Assembly: GCA_025464915.1 (NCBI GenBank)
Contig: JAODNF010000026.1
Span: 1-16,031 of the forward strand
DNA: 16,031 nucleotides
Reading direction: 5' to 3'
DNA from: Frankiales bacterium
GTDB lineage: Bacteria; Actinomycetota; Actinomycetes; Mycobacteriales; SCTD01
The position numbers and the translations under genes were made by a program. The notes under the pieces are model-generated. The model was not told where the DNA came from and did not search any database. It saw only the letters and a program-made list of their open reading frames with translations. Positions 7,830 through 13,315 of the stretch are shown in pieces; position 1 is the first letter of the stretch; each line of letters starts with the position of its first letter.

Positions 7830-9149
7830 TCAGATCAGGTGGGTGGCGTCGGGGAGGCCGGCGTCGAACGTCCCCGATCTCGTGACCGGGTCGTGGAACC
7901 CGTCGTCCGCACGGAGCGTCCACGTGTAGGAGCCGGGCAGTGCTGGCAGGCCGTCGCGGCTGCCGTCCCAGCCGAGGTGGGGATGGTCGCTGGTGCCCGT
8001 CGCGCTTGCCACGACGTAGCCGTTGCTGTCCTTGAAGAACAGCTCCCAGGGCACGTCCCGGCTCAGCCTGGCGTCGAGGAGGACCGGCGTCGGGGAGTGC
8101 AGCGGGGCACCGGACAGCTGCGTCGACAGGATGCTCGGCGGCGCGGTCATCGCGGTCCAGGCGAGGTCGCGGATCCGGGGCAGGTCCTGCTGCAGCGAGC
8201 CGGGGCAGTCGGTGATGCCGGTCTCGCCGTGGCCGAACACGCGGTGCAGGGTCACCGTCGTGCCCGAGCGGTAGCGCGGCGATCCCCTGCTGGTGAGTCG
8301 GACCGTCGTGCGCGGGTCGAAGTGCCAGGTGGTCGCGGCGTACGCGACGACCCGGGCCAGTGCCCTGTCCGCGGCCTCCGACGCGTGCGTCTTGGTCATG
8401 TCGCCGAGCATCGCCACCCCGACGGTCCCGGTGTTGAAGCCCTGCGCGTGCGAGCCGATCGTCGCGCGGCCGAGTCCTCCTCGGCGGCCCTCCCACACCC
8501 TGCCGTACTCGTCGACGAGCAGGTTGTAGCCCAGGTCGGCCCAGCCGCGGGTCTTCACGTGGTAGGCGTAGTCGGCCCGGATCAGGCTCGGGACCTCGTC
8601 GGGCGTGTAGCCGTTCTGGTTGTCGGTGTGGTGGACGGTGACGGCCACGACCTTCGAGGCGTACGAAGGGGAGCGGCGCACCCACGACTCGTCGGCGCCC
8701 CAGTCGGCGCGGGTCTGGACCGTCCCGAGGATGCCGTGGGCGACAGCCGCGTGCGCCTGCTGCAGGCCGAGGCGCAGGCGCGCGTGGCCGTCGGAGACCC
8801 TGGCCAGCCGCAGGCCGGTGGCGTTGCCGCTGACGGTCAGCTGCGCGAGGTCTGCCTTCGCCGGCCGCCACAGCGGTTCGGTACCCGGCGTTCCCTCGTC
8901 ACTGCCGTCCTGGTCGGCGGTCTGCCAGGCGGTCCAGCCGGCCGGCGTGTGCCAGCGGTACCGGACCGTCGCGCTGCCCGAGTGCCAGGTCACGCCGACG
9001 AGACGCTCGGAGGAGAGGCCGGCTGTCGTCGTACCGAGCGACAGGACAGCCGACCGGACGACAGCGTCCACCGGCCCAGCGGAGGACGCGGCGGGAAGGA
9101 CGGTCAGCCCGGCCAGGGCGAGCGCGACCACGAGCAGACGGCGCAGCAA
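7830..9149 (-). CDS. Secreted N-acetylmuramoyl-L-alanine amidase, PGRP/amidase-2 type, with FlgD-like Ig domain
   Basis: This cell wall hydrolase cuts the amide bond between muramic acid and the stem peptide. I choose the TTG at 9149-9147 because GAAGGA lies eight bases upstream and because it gives a clean signal peptide (MLRRLLVVALALAGLTVLPAASSA). The open frame continues upstream without another good start. The mature protein has a beta-rich N-terminal region (about 25-140), then the PGRP amidase: RADWGADES (about 147), VHHTDNQNGYT with a zinc His, DLGYNLLVDEYGRVWEGR, FNTGTVGVAMLGD, and GHGETGITDCPG with the second His and Cys ligands. Residues about 350-425 form a FlgD-type Ig repeat (WELFFKDSNGYVV, LGWDGSRDGLPALPGSYTWTL). 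Total length is 439 residues. It lies 101 bp downstream of endonuclease IV in the same direction; the gap holds a structured leader. Confidence 0.9.
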   Translation of the reverse strand: MLRRLLVVALALAGLTVLPAASSAGPVDAVVRSAVLSLGTTTAGLSSERLVGVTWHSGSATVRYRWHTPAGWTAWQTADQDGSDEGTPGTEPLWRPAKADLAQLTVSGNATGLRLARVSDGHARLRLGLQQAHAAVAHGILGTVQTRADWGADESWVRRSPSYASKVVAVTVHHTDNQNGYTPDEVPSLIRADYAYHVKTRGWADLGYNLLVDEYGRVWEGRRGGLGRATIGSHAQGFNTGTVGVAMLGDMTKTHASEAADRALARVVAYAATTWHFDPRTTVRLTSRGSPRYRSGTTVTLHRVFGHGETGITDCPGSLQQDLPRIRDLAWTAMTAPPSILSTQLSGAPLHSPTPVLLDARLSRDVPWELFFKDSNGYVVASATGTSDHPHLGWDGSRDGLPALPGSYTWTLRADDGFHDPVTRSGTFDAGLPDATHLI

Positions 9150-9171
9150 CAGGGGGATCCTTCGACGAGCT

Positions 9172-9238
9172 GGGACACGCAGGGTCCCCGAGCAGATCCC
9201 TTGATCACAAGGGCACGTGGGCCCTTTGTCCGGATCTG
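9172..9238 (-). promoter_or_regulatory. Structured leader of the amidase gene with competing hairpins
   Basis: On the minus strand CAGATCC (9238-9232) can pair perfectly with GGATCTG (9199-9193). This closes a domain containing a hairpin of AAGGGC/GCCCTT (9226-9221 with 9214-9209), extendable with a bulge to ACAAAGGGC/GCCCTTGT. An alternative hairpin, CCCTTG-TGAT-CAAGGG (9213-9198), uses the same GCCCTT arm and also breaks the outer stem. A further 5-bp hairpin, GGGAC/GTCCC (9188-9184 with 9176-9172), lies just before the Shine-Dalgarno at 9163-9158. This could be a cis-regulatory leader or a terminator for the upstream gene. I cannot match it to the c-di-AMP (ydaO) riboswitch that often precedes such hydrolases. 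Confidence 0.45.
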
Positions 9239-9250
9239 TTACGCACGTCG

Positions 9251-10015
9251 CTAGAGCAGGGCCCTCTTGAGCAGCGCGATGTCGTCGGCCTGGCCGTCGA
9301 CGGGTGTCTCGACGACGACCGGGCAGCCGGCCTTGCGCACCACCTCGACGAGCACGTCGGCGTCGATCGTGCCCTCGGTCAGGTTGGCGTGCCGGTCGGC
9401 GCCCGAGTCGAAGCCGTCGCGGCTGTTGTTGCAGTGCACGAGGTCGATCCGCCCGGTGATCGCCAGCACCCGCTCCACGACGGTCGCGAGCTCCTCGCCG
9501 CCGGCCCACGCGTGGCAGGTGTCGAGGCAGAAGCCGACGTTGTCGAAGGAACCGACCGCGTCCCAGAGCCGCGCGATCGCCTCCAGCCTGCGGGCCATCG
9601 CGTGGTCGCCTCCCGCGGTGTTCTCGATGAGGACGGGCAGCGGCCGCTCCATCCGCTCGAAGGTCTTGACCCAGTTCTCGAGGCCGAGCGTGTCGCCGTC
9701 GCCCGCGGTCGTGTGCCCGCCGTGCACGATCAGGCCCTGCGCCCCGAGGCCGGCCGCCGCCGCCGCGTGCTGGTCGAGGATCTTGCGGCTCGGGATGCGG
9801 ATCTTGTTGTTGGCGCTCGCCACGTTCACGACGTAGGGCGCGTGCACGAAGAACGGGATGTCGAGGCCGAGCTCGGTGACGGTCGGCGCCTTCCAGCTCT
9901 GCGGGTCGCCCAGGAAGACCTGCACGACGTCGGCGTCCCGCTCCTTGGCCGCCAGCGCGAGGTCCGTCGCGCCGCCGCCCGCAGCCTGCTTGCCGATGTG
10001 CGCCCCGATCTGCAT
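9251..10015 (-). CDS. nfo: Endonuclease IV (AP endonuclease, deoxyribonuclease IV)
   Basis: This zinc-dependent enzyme cleaves the backbone 5' of abasic sites in base excision repair, in the cytoplasm. The 254-residue TIM-barrel protein shows the whole ligand set of the family: FVHAPY, IVHGGH, LIENTAGGDHAMARR, FCLDTCHAWAGGEE, LVHCNNS, GADRHANLTEGTID and VVETPVD. Motifs close to M. tuberculosis End (recalled) include VVQVFLGDPQSWKAP, ASANNKIRIPSRKIL and ITGRIDLVHCN. The usual Asn-Asp after the HxN motif is Asn-Asn here; that Asp is not a metal ligand in E. coli Nfo, so activity is expected. The ATG at 10015-10013 has no Shine-Dalgarno but has TACCGT seven bases upstream, suggesting a leaderless mRNA. 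It is not part of the conserved mycobacterial cluster. Confidence 0.93.
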   Translation of the reverse strand: MQIGAHIGKQAAGGGATDLALAAKERDADVVQVFLGDPQSWKAPTVTELGLDIPFFVHAPYVVNVASANNKIRIPSRKILDQHAAAAAGLGAQGLIVHGGHTTAGDGDTLGLENWVKTFERMERPLPVLIENTAGGDHAMARRLEAIARLWDAVGSFDNVGFCLDTCHAWAGGEELATVVERVLAITGRIDLVHCNNSRDGFDSGADRHANLTEGTIDADVLVEVVRKAGCPVVVETPVDGQADDIALLKRALL

Positions 10016-10022
10016 GGGTCTC

Positions 10023-10028
10023 ACGGTA
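10023..10028 (-). promoter_or_regulatory. -10 element TACCGT for nfo (leaderless type)
   Basis: On the minus strand TACCGT ends seven bases before the ATG at 10015. The same hexamer with the same 7-bp spacing precedes the quinone oxidoreductase gene. Confidence 0.55.
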
Positions 10029-10076
10029 CGTCGAGGGTCGGACCCCCAGCCGGCGCGCGGGCCCACTGCGCGGGGT

Positions 10077-10122
10077 GACTGTGCGGACCTCCCGCGTGGG
10101 CGCACGCGGGGCCCCCGCACAG
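10077..10122. repeat. Tandem palindromic repeat, copy 1 (46 bp)
   Basis: The outer arms ACTGTGCGG (10078-10086) and CCGCACAGT (10115-10123) are perfect 9-bp complements. The inner arms CCCGCGTG (10091-10098) and CACGCGGG (10103-10110) are perfect 8-bp complements around GGCG. Copy 2 begins 63 bp further on and differs at three of 46 positions. The two-tier hairpin resembles REP-type intergenic elements in form. Confidence 0.8.
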
Positions 10123-10139
10123 TTCCGCGTGGGCCGCGC

Positions 10140-10185
10140 GACTGTGCGGACCTCCCGCCTGGCCGCACGCGGGGACCCCGCACAG
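10140..10185. repeat. Tandem palindromic repeat, copy 2 (46 bp)
   Basis: This matches copy 1 at 43 of 46 positions. The outer arms CTGTGCGG (10142-10149) and CCGCACAG (10178-10185) remain perfect, while the inner stem (10154-10161 with 10166-10173) has one mismatch. The outer stem is therefore preserved while the inner part drifts. The 17-bp spacer between copies (10123-10139) repeats the CCGCGTGGGC sequence of the inner arm of copy 1. Confidence 0.8.
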
Positions 10186-10219
10186 CCCCGGGGCGGCCAC
10201 GCTCGCGGCGAGGCGGTGG

Positions 10220-10225
10220 CACGAT
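10220..10225 (+). promoter_or_regulatory. -10-like CACGAT for the cupredoxin-like gene
   Basis: CACGAT lies six bases before the GTG at 10232 and there is no Shine-Dalgarno. The match to TANNNT is partial but the spacing equals that of the PBP gene. Confidence 0.35.
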
Positions 10226-10231
10226 GGACGG

Positions 10232-10981
10232 GTGACCCGGCGCCTGCTCGTCCTGCTGCTCGGGATGGTCGCTGCCGTGACCCTCGCGTCACCCGCCCTG
10301 GCGGCGACCCACCCAGTGACCCTGAGCCCGGGCAACGGAACGGTCAACGTGACGGTCTCCGCCGGGGACACGGTGACGTTCCGCGCGGGGGACGGAAGCA
10401 CCTACCACGTGACCAGTGGGAAGGGCTGGTCGTTCGCAGGCACCGTGACCACGGCGAAGCCAGCGACGACCAAGCCCTTCAACACCCCGGGCACCTATGC
10501 GTTCACCAGCACGTTCGACACCGTGCTGGGGTCGGCGCCGTCGACAGGCGGCTCGATCGTCCTGCCCGCAAAGGCGACCCCGACCCCGACGACCCCGGCG
10601 TCTGCGAAGCCGTCCGCCTCTGCGACGCCGAAGCCCTCCACCTCGAGCTCGCTCAAGCCGTCCGCCTCCGCGTCCGCCACGCAGTCCGGGGTCGCGGTCC
10701 CGCCGCCCATCACGGGCGGGGTCATCCCGACCCCTGACGTCTCGACCTCGGCAGGCCCGCAGCCGCAGGTCGCGCCGACGGCCGGGGGGGCCGCCGGGGC
10801 CACGACCTCACCCACCGCCGTGGCGAACACGAACTTCGCCGACCCGTCGACTCTGGTGCAGAAGTCGCCGCACGGGTTCGGGCTCCCCGTCGCGCTCGCG
10901 GTGGTCGCCGTCGTGGGCGTCGTCACGCTGCTCGTGCGCTTCCTGCTCGCGGCTCCGGAAGCGCAGCGCCCGGTCGGGTAG
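10232..10981 (+). CDS. Secreted, membrane-anchored cupredoxin-like domain protein
   Basis: The 249-residue envelope protein begins with a signal peptide (RRLLVLLLGMVAAVTLASPALA). A single beta-sandwich of about 90 residues follows, with the plastocyanin-like pattern VNVTVSAGDTVTFRAGD, TYHVTSG, and FNTPGTYAFTSTF. The type 1 copper Cys and second His that normally follow GTY are absent, so copper binding is doubtful. Next comes a Ser/Thr/Pro/Ala-rich linker (about 110-205), a transmembrane helix (GLPVALAVVAVVGVVTLLV) and a short cytoplasmic tail. The domain is thus held away from the outer membrane face by a flexible stalk that could be glycosylated. The stop codon is shared with the -10 element of the rpsF operon. 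Function is unknown; similar proteins are usually annotated as plastocyanin/azurin-family or hypothetical. Confidence 0.78.
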   Translation: MTRRLLVLLLGMVAAVTLASPALAATHPVTLSPGNGTVNVTVSAGDTVTFRAGDGSTYHVTSGKGWSFAGTVTTAKPATTKPFNTPGTYAFTSTFDTVLGSAPSTGGSIVLPAKATPTPTTPASAKPSASATPKPSTSSSLKPSASASATQSGVAVPPPITGGVIPTPDVSTSAGPQPQVAPTAGGAAGATTSPTAVANTNFADPSTLVQKSPHGFGLPVALAVVAVVGVVTLLVRFLLAAPEAQRPVG

Positions 10982-10984
10982 CCT
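10979..10984 (+). promoter_or_regulatory. -10 element TAGCCT of the rpsF operon, overlapping the upstream stop codon
   Basis: TAGCCT contains the TAG stop of the cupredoxin-like gene. A start about seven bases downstream would give a leader of roughly 73 nt that contains the complete predicted S6:S18 structure. No convincing -35 is seen. Confidence 0.5.
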
Positions 10985-11008
10985 GATCACGTTTGCTGAC
11001 GCGAACAC

Positions 11009-11051
11009 CCTCCTGTCACCGAGAGTCGGTGACCGCGAAGTCCACAGGAGG
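11009..11051 (+). promoter_or_regulatory. rpsF leader: predicted S6:S18 autoregulatory structure that pairs the Shine-Dalgarno
   Basis: CCTCCTGT (11009-11016) is perfectly complementary to ACAGGAGG (11044-11051), which contains most of the rpsF Shine-Dalgarno. Inside, CACCGA (11017-11022) pairs with TCGGTG (11026-11031) around GAG. This leaves a one-sided 3' bulge, ACCGCGAAGTCC, with a CCG triplet. Two stems with a 3' CCG-bearing internal loop are the reported design of the S6:S18 leader that mimics the 16S rRNA site. I therefore infer that free S6:S18 stabilises the fold and blocks rpsF translation. Confidence 0.65.
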
Positions 11052-11063
11052 AGGTGGGTCCAC

Positions 11064-11354
11064 TTGCGTCACTACGAACTGATGGTCATCCTCGACCCGG
11101 ATCTTGAAGAGCGGACGATCGCTCCCAGCCTCGACACGTTCCTCAACGTCGTCCGCACCGGCGGCGGCGTTGTCGACAAGGTCGACATCTGGGGCCGGCG
11201 TCGGCTGTCCTTCGAGATCAACAAGAAGGCCGAGGGCATCTACGCCGTCGTCGACCTCAACGCCGAGCCGGCCGTGATGAAGGAGCTGGACCGCCAGCTC
11301 AACCTGAACGAGTCGGTCCTTCGTACGAAGGTCCTCCGGCCCGAGCTCCGCTAG
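11064..11354 (+). CDS. rpsF: 30S ribosomal protein S6
   Basis: S6 binds the central domain of 16S rRNA as a dimer with S18. The 96-residue product (RHYELMVILDPDLEERT, KVDIWGRRRLSFEINKKAEGIY, LNLNESVLRTKVLRPE) matches actinobacterial S6 over its full length. The TTG at 11064 is the only suitable in-frame start: it gives the exact family length and follows AGGAGGAGG by nine bases. It is the first gene of the rpsF-ssb-rpsR-rplI operon. Its Shine-Dalgarno can be hidden by the leader stem, so expression is probably set by S6:S18 feedback. Confidence 0.96.
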   Translation: MRHYELMVILDPDLEERTIAPSLDTFLNVVRTGGGVVDKVDIWGRRRLSFEINKKAEGIYAVVDLNAEPAVMKELDRQLNLNESVLRTKVLRPELR

Positions 11355-11451
11355 TTCGACCGCTACTTCTGTCCTTCCCCCTTGCTGAAGTGCGCCTCTC
11401 ACGACCGCACGCACCCAACTGACCTTCCGAAGGACCTAAGGAGAACCACCT

Positions 11452-11955
11452 GTGGCTGGCGAGACCGTCATCACCGTCATCGGGAACCTCACTGGTGACC
11501 CCGAGCTGCGCTTCACCCCGTCCGGCGCTGCCGTGGCGAGCTTCACCGTTGCCTCCACCCCGCGGACGCTCGACAAGGCGACCAACGAGTGGAAGGACGG
11601 CGAGGCGCTCTTCCTGCGCTGCTCCATCTGGCGTCAGGCCGCCGAGAACGTGGCCGAGTCGCTCCAGAAGGGGATGCGCGTCATGGTCCAGGGCCGCTTG
11701 AAGCAGCGGTCCTACGAGACCAAGGAAGGCGAGAAGCGCACGGTGATCGAGCTCGACGTCGAAGAGGTCGGCCCGTCCCTGAAGTACGCCACCGCGAAGG
11801 TCAACAGGACCACGCGCGGCGGCGGCAACGGTGGCGGCGGCGGCTTCGGTGGTGCTCCGTCCGGCGGCGGCGGCCCTGCTGACGACCCGTGGGCGAGCGC
11901 GCCCGCTGGTGGCGGCGGTGGCGGCGGCGGCTGGTCCGACGAGCCTCCCTTCTAG
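11452..11955 (+). CDS. ssb: Single-stranded DNA-binding protein
   Basis: SSB coats single-stranded DNA in replication, recombination and repair. The 167-residue protein has the OB-fold at residues 1-115 (ETVITVIGNLTGDPELRFTP, FLRCSIWRQAAENVAESLQKG, VMVQGRLKQRSYETKEG). A Gly-rich flexible linker follows, then the C-terminal acidic tip SDEPPF that recruits partner proteins; the classic form is DDDIPF, so the tip here is less acidic and has Pro for Ile. The GTG start has TAAGGAG eight bases upstream. The 97-bp gap after rpsF shows only a small CCTTC-C-GAAGG dyad (11423-11433) and no clear terminator, so it is read as one operon. Confidence 0.96.
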   Translation: MAGETVITVIGNLTGDPELRFTPSGAAVASFTVASTPRTLDKATNEWKDGEALFLRCSIWRQAAENVAESLQKGMRVMVQGRLKQRSYETKEGEKRTVIELDVEEVGPSLKYATAKVNRTTRGGGNGGGGGFGGAPSGGGGPADDPWASAPAGGGGGGGGWSDEPPF

Positions 11956-11985
11956 ACCCACCTCACAAAACTTGGAGTTACCGCA

Positions 11986-12222
11986 ATGCCCAAGCCTCCT
12001 CCCCGGAAGCCGAAGAAGAAGGTCTGCCAGTTCTGCAAGGACAAGGTGACCTACGTCGATTACAAGGACACCGGCCTGCTCCGGAAGTTCATCTCCGACC
12101 GCGGCAAGATCCGCGCGCGTCGGGTGTCCGGCAACTGCTCGCAGCACCAGCGCGACGTCGCCATGGCCGTCAAGAACAGCCGTGAGATGGCGCTGCTGCC
12201 CTACACGAGCACGGCACGCTGA
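11986..12222 (+). CDS. rpsR: 30S ribosomal protein S18, zinc-binding (C+) form
   Basis: S18 is the partner of S6 on the 30S platform. The 78-residue product has the conserved YVDYKDTGLLRKFISDRGKIRARRVSGNCSQHQRDVAMAVKNSREMALLPY. It carries the CQFC pair near residues 14-17 and the later CSQH, which make the zinc-binding form. Actinomycetes often have a second, zinc-free, Zur-repressed S18; none is in this window. GGAG lies nine bases before the ATG. The TGA stop overlaps the rplI ATG by one base. Confidence 0.96.
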   Translation: MPKPPPRKPKKKVCQFCKDKVTYVDYKDTGLLRKFISDRGKIRARRVSGNCSQHQRDVAMAVKNSREMALLPYTSTAR

Positions 12223-12668
12223 TGAAGCTCATCCTCACGGCCGACGTGCCGAACCTCGGTGCCCCCGGTGACCTGGTCGAGGTGAAGGACGGCTCCGGCC
12301 GGAACTTCCTCGTGCCGCAGGGCCTCGCCATCGCCGCCACCCGCGGCGCGGAGAAGCAGGTCGCCACCATCCGCCGCGCCCGCGAGGCGCGCACCGTGCG
12401 CGACCAGCAGCACGCCAACGAGATCAAGCAGACCCTGCAGGGCCTCTCGGTCGAGCTGCCGGCGCGTGCCGGCGAGGGCGGCAAGCTGTTCGGCTCCGTG
12501 ACCTCGGCGGACGTGGCTGCGGCCATCGCCAAGGCCGGTGGCCCGAAGCTCGACAAGCGCTCGATCGTCATCAAGAACGCGATCAAGAGCACCGGCAACC
12601 ACACCGTGCAGGTGAAGATCCACGGTGACGTGGACGCCAACCTGTCCGTGGCGGTCGTCTCCGCCTAG
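12222..12668 (+). CDS. rplI: 50S ribosomal protein L9
   Basis: L9 binds 23S rRNA near the L1 stalk with its N-terminal domain. The 148-residue protein has the usual two domains joined by a long helix: MKLILTADVPNLGAPGDLVEVKDG plus RNFLVPQGLA in the first 35 residues, the helix at about 42-75, and KLFGSVTSADVAAAI, HTVQVKIHGDVDANLSVAVV in the C-terminal domain. The start ATG shares a base with the rpsR stop (TGATG) and no Shine-Dalgarno is visible, so translation should be coupled to S18. Confidence 0.96.
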   Translation: MKLILTADVPNLGAPGDLVEVKDGSGRNFLVPQGLAIAATRGAEKQVATIRRAREARTVRDQQHANEIKQTLQGLSVELPARAGEGGKLFGSVTSADVAAAIAKAGGPKLDKRSIVIKNAIKSTGNHTVQVKIHGDVDANLSVAVVSA

Positions 12669-12679
12669 TGCGACCTTCT

Positions 12680-12713
12680 CGACGGCCCGGCCCCGACGGG
12701 TGCCGGGCCGTCG
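12680..12713 (+). terminator. Strong hairpin terminator after rplI
   Basis: CGACGGCCCGGC (12680-12691) and GCCGGGCCGTCG (12702-12713) are perfect 12-bp complements around a 10-nt loop, 11 bases after the rplI stop. No T-tract follows. It closes the ribosomal protein operon. Confidence 0.85.
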
Positions 12714-12746
12714 TGCGTCCACAGGCACTGACCAGTCGCGACGGTC

Positions 12747-12770
12747 CTCCGGCTCCGGCTCCGGCTTCGG
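12747..12770. repeat. Short hexamer repeat (CTCCGG type) in an intergenic gap
   Basis: Three to four imperfect units of CTCCGG run from 12747 to 12770, between the rplI terminator and the GNAT promoter. The rest of 12714-12824 shows nothing I can interpret. Confidence 0.4.
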
Positions 12771-12824
12771 CGCCGCCTGCACCGTGCCGACCTCGAGGCG
12801 CTCTTCGACGAGGCCTTCGGGGGC

Positions 12825-12830
12825 TAGCGT
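12825..12830 (+). promoter_or_regulatory. -10 element TAGCGT for the GNAT gene (leaderless type)
   Basis: TAGCGT ends seven bases before the GTG at 12838. This site also decides the start: the open frame extends upstream, but only from here on does the sequence look like a GNAT protein. Confidence 0.55.
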
Positions 12831-12837
12831 TCGGCGG

Positions 12838-13311
12838 GTGATCCGGCTCGCGACCCCCGACGACCTGCCGAGCATCACCACGATCTACAACCACTACGTC
12901 CGGCACTCCCATGCGACGTTCGACCTCGAGCCGTTCGCTGACCGGGCGGAGTGGTTCAGCCACTACGGGGCCGCACCGTTCTGGGTCCTCGTCGACGACG
13001 AGGTGACGGGTTACGCGACCTCGTCGGTGTTCCGCACCAAGCCCGCGTACCGGTCCACTGTCGAGACCTCCGTCTACGTAGCACCGGAGGCGGTGGGGCG
13101 GGGGATCGGCCGGGCCTTGTACGCCGACCTGCTGGCCCGGCTCGACGAGGCCGGCGTGCATCGCTGCGTGGCCGGCATCGCCCTGCCGAACGACGCGTCG
13201 GTCGCCCTGCACAGCGCCTGCGGCTTCCGGCCGGTCGGCACCTTCACCGAGGTCGGTTTCAAGGGCCGCTGGGTCGACGTCGCCTGGTACGAGCGGGCCC
13301 CTCCCCGGTAG
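12838..13311 (+). CDS. GNAT acetyltransferase of the phosphinothricin/methionine-sulfone acetyltransferase type
   Basis: The 157-residue cytoplasmic enzyme should transfer acetyl from acetyl-CoA to a small amine, probably an amino acid analogue. It has IRLATPDDLPSITTIYNHYVRHSHATFD at the N-terminus (the NHYV...ATF signature of PAT/YncA proteins) and TSVYVAPEAVGRGIGRALYADLL for acetyl-CoA binding (about 80-102). The C-terminal LHSACGFRPVGTFTEVGFK and GRWVDVAWYE are also typical. I start it at GTG 12838, directly after a TAGCGT -10. It ends four bases before the convergent oxidoreductase gene. The real substrate is unknown; resistance to phosphinothricin is only one possible side activity. Confidence 0.87.
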   Translation: MIRLATPDDLPSITTIYNHYVRHSHATFDLEPFADRAEWFSHYGAAPFWVLVDDEVTGYATSSVFRTKPAYRSTVETSVYVAPEAVGRGIGRALYADLLARLDEAGVHRCVAGIALPNDASVALHSACGFRPVGTFTEVGFKGRWVDVAWYERAPPR

Positions 13312-13315
13312 CGCG

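Noticed and set aside
9149..9250. c-di-AMP (ydaO) riboswitch upstream of the amidase
   Set aside because: Gene context fits, but I cannot find the conserved ydaO core and the gap is short. It is reported only as an unassigned structured leader.
7005..9254. 749-codon plus-strand open frame crossing the mannosyltransferase and amidase
   Set aside because: It crosses the convergent ends of two real genes and has Arg/Ala/Gly/Val-biased composition with no domain.
9150..10292. Amidase frame continuing upstream for about 380 more codons
   Set aside because: The extension runs through nfo in another frame and the repeat region. The signal peptide and Shine-Dalgarno at the TTG (9149) define the true start.
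12732..12827. Short frame ending in a protein-like ADLEALFDEAFGG before a TAG
   Set aside because: It has no ATG, GTG or TTG start after the preceding stop at 12729 and only about 31 codons, much of it repeat. It could be a gene remnant but cannot be supported.
12625..12837. Upstream extension of the GNAT frame
   Set aside because: It overlaps the end of rplI and the terminator, and is Arg/Ser-rich. The GNAT fold begins right at the GTG 12838, which also has a -10 at the standard distance.
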